This document shows, in pieces, positions 1 to 5,048 of a DNA stretch of 11,835 bases; the first letter of the stretch is position 1, and every line of letters begins with the position of its first letter. The DNA comes from Alistipes sp. (GTDB lineage Bacteria; Bacteroidota; Bacteroidia; Bacteroidales; Rikenellaceae), in the NCBI GenBank assembly GCA_009774895.1, contig VSOO01000001.1:11254-23088 (forward strand). Reading direction: 5' to 3'. The position numbers and the translations under genes are program-made. The notes beneath the pieces were generated by a model. The model saw only the letters and a list, made by a program, of their open reading frames with translations, was not told the origin of the DNA and did no database searches.

Positions 1-94
1 GGTGCTTTGGTTGCGCGAGAGCCGTACGCCCACGCAGCCCGCCCATGACCGGCCTATGCCTACGATCCCTCCGTCCCGTACGGACGGTCCCTAC

Positions 95-136
95 CGAACC
101 GCACGAACCGCACGAACCGCACGAACCGCACGAACC
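95..136. repeat. 9-base tandem repeat, about 4.7 copies
   Basis: The unit CGAACCGCA is repeated without change four times (95-130), followed by a six-base partial copy. It lies in the non-coding stretch beyond the tRNA-Glu terminator. Open frames across it read as HEP or RTA repeats but run on into the tRNA, so I treat it as a non-coding microsatellite. A short hairpin (71-76 with 82-87) lies just before it. No function can be assigned. Confidence 0.85.
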
Positions 137-183
137 CCGGGGTCCTCATCCCCTCCGGCCGCCGGTCCGATCCGGTTACAACG

Positions 184-209
184 AAAAAAGCGACCGTCTC
201 CGATCGCTT
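184..209 (-). terminator. Rho-independent terminator of tRNA-Glu
   Basis: On the minus strand a 7-bp stem (AGCGATC / GGTCGCT, 202-208 with 189-195, one G-U pair) closes a 6-base loop and is followed by a run of T (184-189). It begins only a few bases after the CCA end of the tRNA, so the tRNA appears to be transcribed alone. Confidence 0.85.
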
Positions 210-210
210 C

Positions 211-285
211 TGGTAGTGGATAGGGGATTCGAACCCCTATGTCGTGCGTGAGAGGCACGTATCCTAGCCCTTAGATGAATCCACC
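211..285 (-). tRNA. tRNA-Glu, anticodon CTC
   Basis: The minus strand folds into a complete cloverleaf. The 7-bp acceptor stem is GGTGGAT / ATCCACT, with a G-U first pair. The D arm has the sequence expected of tRNA-Glu. The anticodon stem is CGTGC/GCACG around the loop CTCTCAC, which places anticodon CTC at 250-252. The T arm is AGGGG-TTCGAAT-CCCCT. The discriminator is A214, and the CCA end is encoded (211-213), unlike the tRNA-Leu in this window. It reads GAG codons, which are common in this GC-rich genome. It has its own promoter and terminator. Confidence 0.95.
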
Positions 286-305
286 ATTGGTTTTGTTTCG
301 TGCTG

Positions 306-336
306 CAAAGATAACACCTGTTTTCTTAATTCCAAA
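306..336 (-). promoter_or_regulatory. Bacteroidota-type promoter for tRNA-Glu
   Basis: The minus strand carries TATCTTTG at 306-313, an exact match to the Bacteroidota -7 box TAnnTTTG. TTTG lies at 333-336, 19 bases upstream, which is the expected -33 element and spacing. Transcription would start about 15 bases before the mature tRNA 5' end. Confidence 0.85.
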
Positions 337-396
337 AAAAATCGAACAAAAAATGATATTTTTTCTTAAAATTCCCGTTTCGACGCACTTTTTGCG

Positions 397-404
397 TATT
401 TTTG
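397..404 (+). promoter_or_regulatory. Possible -7 box for the DUF3298 lipoprotein gene
   Basis: TATTTTTG matches TAnnTTTG in an AT-rich island on the plus strand, but no clear TTG lies 19-20 bases upstream. Use of this box would give a 5' leader of roughly 165 bases before the ATG at 576. I see no recognisable riboswitch in that leader. Confidence 0.45.
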
Positions 405-575
405 TAACAGGATAACGTACCGTTCAGCCCCGCGCACCGCCGAAACGGACACCCCCGGCCGCGGCCCGCATGTGCGAACGGAACGACCCGCAGGTTTGGC
501 ACGACCCGACCGGAACGCCGCCGCCGGAACGCCCCGGCGTCCGTCCCGACGATTCGGCACTTAAAAAATACGAAC

Positions 576-1319
576 ATGAAACGTTTCCCCGCCCTCGGAG
601 CATCGCTCGCCCTGCTCCTCGCCGCCGGATGCGGCGAACAGACCGTCACACCCCGGTTCACGACGCTGCACGTCGATACGCTGCTCGTTTGCGGCACGGC
701 CCGTTACAGCGTGCGCTACGACTTCACCTCCATAGCCAACGCTTCGGAGGATGCCGCGCTCCAGGCCATCGAGGAGGCCAACATCCGCAACTTCTTCGAC
801 CTGGAATACAGCCCGGGCAGCGCACGTCAGGCCGCCGATACGGCGCTCGCGGACCTCTACGCGGAGATGATTCCCGACCAGGAGACGGAATACGCATGGG
901 AGAACACGCTCAGCGCACAGTCCGACGCCGCGGTCGTGGCCGACACGCTCCTGGTCTACACGATCGACATGAGCGGTTACAGCGGCGGTGCCCACGGCTA
1001 CTACGGCCGCACCGTGCGCAACTACTCGCTCAAAGGTGGTTACGACCTGATGCTGAACGACCTGTTCGATGCCACGCAGCGCGACCTGCTCGACGAGCTG
1101 ATCCGCGACAAGCTCTACGACCGCTACGGCGTTGCGGACGACGTGGGACTCGCCGCCGAGGGTTTCTTCCCCGAGGAGATCGCCGCCACGGAGAATTTCG
1201 CGATCGGCGAGCAGGGCATCACTTTCTATTATAATCCCTACGACATCGGCTGCTACGCCCTGGGCGACGTGGAGGTCCACATCGGGTTCGACGAACTGAA
1301 CGAGCTGGAGAACCTCTGA
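576..1319 (+). CDS. DUF3298 (RsiV-like) domain lipoprotein
   Basis: This is a 247-residue exported lipoprotein of unknown role. The N-terminus MKRFPALGAS, a hydrophobic run and a lipobox ending AAGC predict cleavage before Cys19 and attachment to a membrane. Residues about 30-115 resemble the helical/strand region that precedes DUF3298 in PdaC/RsiV-type proteins. Residues about 130-240 are DUF3298: the SGGAHG motif (136-141) and the late ITFYYNPYDIGCYALG segment (215-230) are the family hallmarks. In Firmicutes this domain occurs in the anti-sigma factor RsiV, which binds lysozyme, and in a peptidoglycan deacetylase. No anti-sigma or deacetylase domain is present here, so a cell-envelope binding role is only an inference. 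The ATG follows an AT-rich stretch with no Shine-Dalgarno sequence, as is usual in this phylum. The gene stands alone and ends at a strong terminator. Confidence 0.85.
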   Translation: MKRFPALGASLALLLAAGCGEQTVTPRFTTLHVDTLLVCGTARYSVRYDFTSIANASEDAALQAIEEANIRNFFDLEYSPGSARQAADTALADLYAEMIPDQETEYAWENTLSAQSDAAVVADTLLVYTIDMSGYSGGAHGYYGRTVRNYSLKGGYDLMLNDLFDATQRDLLDELIRDKLYDRYGVADDVGLAAEGFFPEEIAATENFAIGEQGITFYYNPYDIGCYALGDVEVHIGFDELNELENL

Positions 1320-1341
1320 GCCCCGCACTCGAAAACCGCCG

Positions 1342-1376
1342 GGAGCGAACGGACAATCCGTTCGCTCCTTTGTTTT
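1342..1376 (+). terminator. Rho-independent terminator of the DUF3298 gene
   Basis: A perfect 12-bp stem (1342-1353 with 1357-1368) with a 3-base loop is followed by TTTGTTTT. It starts 22 bases after the stop codon. Confidence 0.95.
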
Positions 1377-1496
1377 GCAACCCCGGCCTGCCAAAAGATG
1401 CACGCAACGCCGCAAGGGGAGCACACGGCCGCAATGCCCCGTATGAAGATTCGGAAACCCGCGCCCCGAAACGGACGCGAACGAACGGACAGAAAC
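1377..1496. other. Non-coding spacer, nothing recognised
   Basis: This lies between the terminator of the lipoprotein gene and the T-tract of the minus-strand RNA candidate. The short open frames across it have no start context, no recognisable protein content and run through the RNA candidate. I see no repeat or binding site in it. Confidence 0.6.
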
Positions 1497-1637
1497 AAAA
1501 AAAGGAGGCAACCGGAGGCATTCGACCGAAGGACGCCTCCGTCCTTACGGTCTTAGCGATCGTGCGTTACCGCACCCCGCAACCTGCCGATCTCCTCGCC
1601 AACCTAAAACTACTAACCTGAAATGAACCTTAAACTT
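1497..1637 (-). ncRNA. Candidate structured small RNA, possibly 6S-type
   Basis: A promoter at 1644-1674 and a seven-T tract at 1497-1503 delimit a minus-strand transcript of about 140 bases with no credible ORF. Folded by hand it forms a rod. A closing stem pairs GG..CAUUU (from 1629) with GAAUGCC. Further in, UUUUAGGUU (1609-1601) pairs with GACC(G)UAAGG (from 1552), and GAUCG (1592-1588) pairs with CGAUC (1562-1558). The tip is a GTGCG-GTAA-CGCAC hairpin (1562-1575). Unpaired stretches in the middle resemble the open bubble of 6S RNA. Near the 3' end GGAGGC (1535-1540) can pair with either of two GCCTCC copies, the second abutting the T-tract as a terminator. That a small RNA lies here is well supported. 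The 6S identity is inferred from shape; this is shorter than typical 6S RNA (about 180 bases). Confidence 0.6.
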
Positions 1638-1643
1638 CGGGAG

Positions 1644-1674
1644 CAAAGGTAGGGCAAAAAAATCAATTTCGCAA
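1644..1674 (-). promoter_or_regulatory. Bacteroidota-type promoter for the small RNA candidate
   Basis: The minus strand has TACCTTTG at 1644-1651, an exact TAnnTTTG match. TTG lies at 1672-1674, 20 bases upstream, inside an AT-rich island. No protein-coding gene lies downstream for at least 300 bases on that strand, so the box most likely serves the RNA at 1497-1637. Confidence 0.8.
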
Positions 1675-1774
1675 TTTTTTAACGAATATTTTCAGAAAAT
1701 TTATAAAATCCGTCGCTCCGGAATCCGCCCGCCGCACCGATGCGGCAGACGCTTCGCCACTCGGCGCCAGAGCA

Positions 1775-1794
1775 CACCCGAGCGCCTTCGGGTG
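1775..1794 (-). other. Hairpin just after the FAD oxidoreductase gene
   Basis: A 7-bp stem CACCCGA/TCGGGTG with a 6-base loop lies 7 bases after the stop codon. No T run follows on the minus strand, so it is not a standard intrinsic terminator. It may stabilise the mRNA 3' end or act with Rho. Confidence 0.45.
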
Positions 1795-1801
1795 CACCAT
1801 A

Positions 1802-3355
1802 CTACTTTACAAATGCCGCCACGGCGTCGGCCACGCGCTCGCCGTCGAGGGCGGCCGAGACGATGCCGCCTGCATAGCCGGCACCCTCGCCCGCGGGAAA
1901 GAGTCCCTCGACCTCGGGATGCATGAGCGACGCCGGATCGCGGGGAATCCGCACCGGCGTCGAGGTGCGCGACTCGACACCCGCCACGATCGCATCGGCC
2001 GTGACGAAGCCCCGCATGCGGCGGCCGAACATCGCCACTCCCTGCCGCAGCGAGTCGGCGATGAACCGCGGCATCCACTCGTCGAGACGCGACGGCACGA
2101 TGCCCGGAATGTAGGACGTGGCGGGCAGCGTGGCACTCGCACGCCCGGCCACGAAGTCCGCGACGCGCTGTGCGGGAGCGATCTGACGCTCGCCGCCGAA
2201 ACGCCGGGCCCGCTCCTCGAACTCCTGCTGGAAGCGCAGTCCCGCCAGCTCGCCCCACTCCGCGCGCAGGTGCGCGAAATCCTCGGGCCGCACCTCGGTC
2301 ACGATGCCCGAATTGGCATAGGGCGACGTACGGCCGCTGGGCGACATGCCGTTCACCACCGACTGCGCGGCATCGGTCATGGCCGGCACGATGAACCCGC
2401 CGGGGCACATGCAGAACGAATAGACGCCGCGGCCGTTCACCTGGTTCACCAGCGAATAGGAGGCCGCCGGCAGGTACTCGCCGCGCTCCGCGCAGTGGTA
2501 CTGGATCGAGTCGATCAGCGCCTGCGGGTGCTCGATGCGCACACCCATGGCGAACGCCTTGGCTTCGAGCCGGATGCCCCGACGGTGAAGCATTTCGTAA
2601 ATATCGCGTGCCGAGTGGCCCGTGGCCAGGACGACGGCCGCGCCTTCGAACACCTCGTCGCCGCATGCCACCCCCGTGACGCGCCCGTCGCGCACGCGCA
2701 GGTCGGTGACTCTCTTTCCGAACAGGAAACCGCCGCCCGCCGCGAGGATCGTGCGGCGGATATTCGAAATGATCGCCGGCAGCTTGTCCGTGCCGATGTG
2801 CGGATGCGCCTCGCAGAGGATCTCGGAGTTGGCGCCGTGGAAGACGAGCGTTTCGAGCGCCTTGCGGTAGTCGCCGCGTTTCTTGCTGCGCGTGAATAGC
2901 TTGCCGTCGGAGAAGGTGCCGGCGCCGCCCTCGCCGAACGCATAGTTCGAATCGGGATCGACCGCAGCGTTGCGGTTGATCTGGGCGATGTCGCGCTTGC
3001 GGTCGGGCACGGCACGGCCGCGTTCCAGAAGCACGGGGCGCAGCCCGCATTCGATAAGCCGCAGTGCGGCGAAGAGCCCCGCGGGCCCCGACCCCACCAC
3101 GAGCACCTCCGGGCGCCCCGCAACATCGGGATAGTCGAAATGCACGGGCGCGGGCTGCGGCTCGCGGTCGGCATAAACCTCCAGCGTGAGGCTCACCTCG
3201 GGCCGGCGCCGGCGTGCGTCGATCGAGCGGCGCACCACGCGCACCAGCGCCACCTCATCGTCGCGAAGCCCCAGACGATGCGCCGCGAGGGCCGTATAGC
3301 ACTTCGGATCGGCCGCCTGGCGCGGCGTAAGAATCAGGGTAAGGGTTCGGGGCAT
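1802..3355 (-). CDS. FAD-dependent oxidoreductase (COG2509-type dehydrogenase)
   Basis: This is a 517-residue cytosolic flavoprotein of the conserved but biochemically undefined family often annotated as an FAD-dependent dehydrogenase. Residues 1-80 form the small N-terminal domain of the family. A dinucleotide-binding motif VVGSGPAGLFAAL follows at about 86-98 with the acidic strand end LLERG. The family signature NYAFGEGGAGTFSDGKL lies next, with later ATGHSARD and a C-terminal FAD-contact segment FPAGEGAGYAGGIVSAALDG. Length and all landmarks are complete, so the gene looks intact. Start ATG at 3355; a TATTTTTG box lies 56 bases upstream. It is monocistronic: a tRNA diverges upstream and an independent RNA promoter lies downstream. 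The substrate cannot be told from sequence. Confidence 0.9.
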   Translation of the reverse strand: MPRTLTLILTPRQAADPKCYTALAAHRLGLRDDEVALVRVVRRSIDARRRRPEVSLTLEVYADREPQPAPVHFDYPDVAGRPEVLVVGSGPAGLFAALRLIECGLRPVLLERGRAVPDRKRDIAQINRNAAVDPDSNYAFGEGGAGTFSDGKLFTRSKKRGDYRKALETLVFHGANSEILCEAHPHIGTDKLPAIISNIRRTILAAGGGFLFGKRVTDLRVRDGRVTGVACGDEVFEGAAVVLATGHSARDIYEMLHRRGIRLEAKAFAMGVRIEHPQALIDSIQYHCAERGEYLPAASYSLVNQVNGRGVYSFCMCPGGFIVPAMTDAAQSVVNGMSPSGRTSPYANSGIVTEVRPEDFAHLRAEWGELAGLRFQQEFEERARRFGGERQIAPAQRVADFVAGRASATLPATSYIPGIVPSRLDEWMPRFIADSLRQGVAMFGRRMRGFVTADAIVAGVESRTSTPVRIPRDPASLMHPEVEGLFPAGEGAGYAGGIVSAALDGERVADAVAAFVK

Positions 3356-3410
3356 ATCGTTTCGTGACCCGGGCGCAGGGACGGCAACGTGCCGGCCTGC
3401 CCCGGAGTTG

Positions 3411-3418
3411 CAAAAATA
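3411..3418 (-). promoter_or_regulatory. -7 box for the FAD oxidoreductase gene
   Basis: The minus strand reads TATTTTTG, matching TAnnTTTG, about 56 bases before the ATG. No good TTG is seen at the expected -33 distance. It lies back-to-back with the tRNA-Leu promoter (3450-3479). Confidence 0.6.
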
Positions 3419-3449
3419 GGCAAAAAAATGCGATCGCAGGGAGTGCGGA

Positions 3450-3479
3450 TTGCGTTTTACGATTTTTTGGCTACCTTTG
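3450..3479 (+). promoter_or_regulatory. Bacteroidota-type promoter for tRNA-Leu
   Basis: TACCTTTG (3472-3479) matches TAnnTTTG, and TTG (3450-3452) lies 19 bases upstream. The mature tRNA begins 15 bases after the box, the same spacing logic as at the tRNA-Glu gene. Confidence 0.85.
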
Positions 3480-3493
3480 TCCTACGATCCGAT

Positions 3494-3575
3494 GCGGATA
3501 TGGTGTAATTGGTAGCCACGTCAGACTTAGGATCTGATGCCTTACGGCGTGGGGGTTCGAGTCCCTTTATCCGCA
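3494..3575 (+). tRNA. tRNA-Leu, anticodon TAG
   Basis: This is an 82-base cloverleaf with acceptor stem GCGGATA / TATCCGC and a D arm with GGTGTAATTGGTAG. The anticodon stem is TCAGA/TCTGA around the loop CTTAGGA, giving anticodon TAG at 3528-3530. It has the long variable arm of class II tRNAs (TGCCTTACGGCGT) and a T loop GTTCGAG. The discriminator is A3575. The next bases are CCC, so the CCA end is not encoded. It reads CUN leucine codons. Confidence 0.95.
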
Positions 3576-3579
3576 CCCG

Positions 3580-3614
3580 GCAGGAGACCTCGGAAAGGTC
3601 TCCTGCGTTTTTTT
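3580..3614 (+). terminator. Rho-independent terminator of tRNA-Leu
   Basis: A perfect 10-bp stem GCAGGAGACC/GGTCTCCTGC with a 7-base loop is followed by G and seven T. It starts 4 bases after the tRNA. Confidence 0.95.
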
Positions 3615-3676
3615 GGAGGAGCCCCTGCGCATGCGCGCCGCACACCGGCGGCGGACCGTGGCGCCCCGACGCAGAA

Positions 3677-3749
3677 GGAACGTTGCAAGCGGGTCCGGTC
3701 AATCATGCATATCTTTCCCGTTTTCGAATCCCGGCCGTCGCAACGTTCC
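3677..3749. repeat. 10-base perfect inverted repeat flanking 53 bases
   Basis: GGAACGTTGC at 3677-3686 and its exact reverse complement GCAACGTTCC at 3740-3749 flank a lower-GC stretch with no ORF of its own. It lies between the tRNA-Leu terminator and the 3' end of the unknown gene (stop at 3771). It could be a long-loop hairpin at the mRNA end, paired protein-binding sites or a small element remnant. No T run follows on either strand. Confidence 0.6.
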
Positions 3750-3770
3750 CGTGGTTTCCGCACGAACGTA

Positions 3771-4346
3771 CTATCTGCGGATGAAGCTCAGCACCTTGAG
3801 TTTCTCGTATTCCGTCTGGAGGCGCTCCACGATGCGGGTGTTGATCCGCGCGACGAGCGACTCCATGCGCAGCGTGTCGCGCGGCGTGAATCCGTAGCGC
3901 CGCACGATGCCGGGCACGAGGGCGAAAGGTCTGCCGGCGCGCATCCGGCGTTCGCACACGCAGGTCAGATAGTCGCGGAAGAAGCGTCGCAGGTCACCCG
4001 GCGACAGCCCCCCGCCCAGTTCCATGCTGCACGCCCCCTCATGGTCCGCGCCGCGACCCGCCGTCGGACGCAGGTCGCCCAGCACGACGAATACGTCGGA
4101 CGGATGGAAACGGTCGTATTCGCGCATGAACCGCCCGATGGTATAGACCGCATCGGGCACGTCGTCGAACTCGCGCAGCGTGCGCGCGTCGAGTTCGCGG
4201 CGGATGCAGAAATCCTCCGTAGGCGCCTTGTCCAGAAAGACGTAGACGTGATGCCAACGATCGTGGAGCTGTTCGAGCACCGCCTTGAGCGGAGCCGGGT
4301 GCAGCACATCGCTGCGATCGTTCGTGAAGAGATATTCCGCGCACAT
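3771..4346 (-). CDS. Hypothetical protein, 191 residues, family not recognised
   Basis: I do not recognise this family. The start at 4346 (MCAEYLFTND) follows an AT-rich stretch; frames reading further upstream pass through two terminators and are not credible. There is no signal peptide or membrane segment, so it should be cytosolic. The chain looks alpha/beta. Strand-like HHVYVFLD (32-39) and DVFVVLGDLRP (84-94) are followed by a glycine-rich turn GRGADHEGACSMELGGG (97-113). The C-terminus (about 155-188) is probably one long helix. Three cysteines (C107, C129, C131) include a CVC pair. Codon use resembles neighbouring genes, which argues for a real gene. A weak box TATGTTTA (4360-4367) lies just upstream, directly after a terminator hairpin, so expression may depend on read-through. 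Confidence 0.65.
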   Translation of the reverse strand: MCAEYLFTNDRSDVLHPAPLKAVLEQLHDRWHHVYVFLDKAPTEDFCIRRELDARTLREFDDVPDAVYTIGRFMREYDRFHPSDVFVVLGDLRPTAGRGADHEGACSMELGGGLSPGDLRRFFRDYLTCVCERRMRAGRPFALVPGIVRRYGFTPRDTLRMESLVARINTRIVERLQTEYEKLKVLSFIRR

Positions 4347-4359
4347 ATCAAACCATTCG

Positions 4360-4367
4360 TAAACATA
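4360..4367 (-). promoter_or_regulatory. Weak -7-like box before the unknown gene
   Basis: TATGTTTA on the minus strand differs from TAnnTTTG only in the last base and lies 13 bases before the ATG. No TTG occurs at the expected upstream distance, because that position lies inside the preceding terminator hairpin. Confidence 0.25.
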
Positions 4368-4369
4368 AG

Positions 4370-4405
4370 AAAAAAGGGGTGCACCCGGAGACCGGTCGTG
4401 CACCC
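4370..4405 (-). terminator. Second tandem terminator, upstream of the unknown gene
   Basis: On the minus strand an 8-bp stem GGGTGCAC/GTGCACCC (4398-4405 with 4377-4384) encloses a further CCGG/CCGG pairing and is followed by CC and six T (4370-4375). It ends only 24 bases before the ATG of the unknown gene on the same strand, a position typical of an attenuator. Confidence 0.85.
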
Positions 4406-4410
4406 GACAG

Positions 4411-4484
4411 AAAAAAAGGGGGCGCAGAACTCGGCCTCCTTCAGTAGGTCTTAGGAAACCTTTGGTCAGAAGCCGTCTGCGCCC
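4411..4484 (-). terminator. First tandem terminator, long structured loop
   Basis: GGGCGCAGA (4476-4484) pairs perfectly with TCTGCGCCC (4420-4428) on the minus strand and is followed by CC and seven T (4411-4417). The 47-base loop contains further pairing (GCCG 4472-4475 with CGGC 4432-4435, then GAA with TTC). The upstream arm lies inside the small ORF at 4441-4581, and that ORF's stop codon lies in the loop, so translation of the ORF should compete with the hairpin. Confidence 0.8.
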
Positions 4485-4581
4485 TTGCCGCCGCACCTAT
4501 CGGGAGATAAGTGAGACATAGCAAGGACAGACAACTTTTATACCCGACCATTGTAAAGTTCCTAAGTTTACTGAAAGGCAT
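4441..4581 (-). CDS. Putative 46-residue signal-peptide-like small protein
   Basis: This short ORF begins MPFSKLRNFTMVGYKSC and continues with a hydrophobic core CLSLLCLTYLPIG. It then has an AAARA|Q signal-peptidase-I-like site and ends after a short tail, QTASDQRFPKTY. A second ATG at 4551 (MVGYK) would give a more typical signal peptide with a short n-region. The ORF uses AT-richer codons (AGT, AAA, CTT, TTT, TAT, TGT) than any neighbouring gene. Downstream terminator pairing overlaps its 3' half. Possibilities are a secreted 12-residue peptide, a regulatory leader peptide for the unknown gene at 3771-4346, or the surviving 5' end of a lost exported protein such as a TonB-dependent receptor. 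No family match is recognised and translation is unproven. Confidence 0.4.
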   Translation of the reverse strand: MPFSKLRNFTMVGYKSCLSLLCLTYLPIGAAARAQTASDQRFPKTY

Positions 4582-5015
4582 AAAGAGTTGTTCACCCTTT
4601 ATAATATGTTTCCGGCATATCGGCCGGAGCGTAAATCGTTCCTCCACCGCACCGGTCCATGGAGGCTGCCGGGAATACGGTTTCGGCTTCAAATATACGA
4701 TAAAGTTTACAAAACCCCGCACAAAACGCGCAAAATAACGGACACACGCCGTACCGGAAACCGTGCGGCAAACCCTTCCGGAGCGTACTTTCCGCGAAAC
4801 CGCCTCCGCATCCCGCAATGATCCGTCCGCGCGGTCCTCGCCTTGCACGGCACACGCCCGTTACCCCCGCAGCCCGCGAACGGAGCGGCTCCGCCGGGAC
4901 CGTCCCGCAGCCAAGCGGACGGAGTTCCTCCGCACGACGGCACGGCAGGCCTGCGGCCTCATGCCGCAGACGGACAAAAACGGTCGTATTTTCGGGAAAA
5001 ACCGCACAAAATCGC
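4582..5015. other. AT-rich divergent intergenic region
   Basis: This separates the minus-strand small ORF from the plus-strand prenyl synthase. On the minus side it holds a TAnnTTTG box (4690-4697) and two short hairpins in the inferred leader: CCTCCA/TGGAGG near 4645-4671 and CCGGC/GCCGG near 4614-4630. Bases 4740-4980 are GC-rich, with no ORF of coding character and no repeat I can identify. Confidence 0.5.
4690..4697 (-). promoter_or_regulatory. -7 box for the small-ORF transcript
   Basis: The minus strand reads TATATTTG, an exact match to TAnnTTTG in an AT-rich island. TTTTG tracts lie upstream but at 12 or 24 bases rather than the usual 19-20. It would give a leader of about 100 bases before the small ORF. 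Confidence 0.5.
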
Positions 5016-5023
5016 TATCTTTG
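5016..5023 (+). promoter_or_regulatory. -7 box for the polyprenyl synthase gene
   Basis: TATCTTTG matches TAnnTTTG exactly, 25 bases before the ATG at 5049. A TTTTCG at 4989-4994 sits 21 bases upstream as a weak -33 element. Confidence 0.75.
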
Positions 5024-5048
5024 TCGGAAAATCAGGGATACCCGATCT

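Noticed and set aside
2..251. Short frames with RTA or HEP repeats that might encode a repeat protein
   Set aside because: They read through the tRNA-Glu gene and its terminator; the repeats simply reflect the 9-base tandem array.
1775..1794. Hairpin as intrinsic terminator of the FAD oxidoreductase gene
   Set aside because: No T run follows on the minus strand, so it is kept only as a hairpin.
3715..3740. Stretch TTTTCGAATCCCGGCC resembling the T arm of a tRNA, possibly a tRNA fragment or att site
   Set aside because: The 5' strand of the T stem does not pair properly, no acceptor or anticodon arms are found nearby, and no integrase gene is in the window.
4405..4700. Known large RNAs (RNase P, tmRNA, SRP RNA) as explanation of the structured leader
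   Set aside because: None of their conserved core sequences is visible in the region.
4582..4848. In-frame N-terminal extension of the small ORF
   Set aside because: It crosses the probable promoter box at 4690-4697 and has no coding character. The signal-peptide-like part starts at 4581 or 4551.
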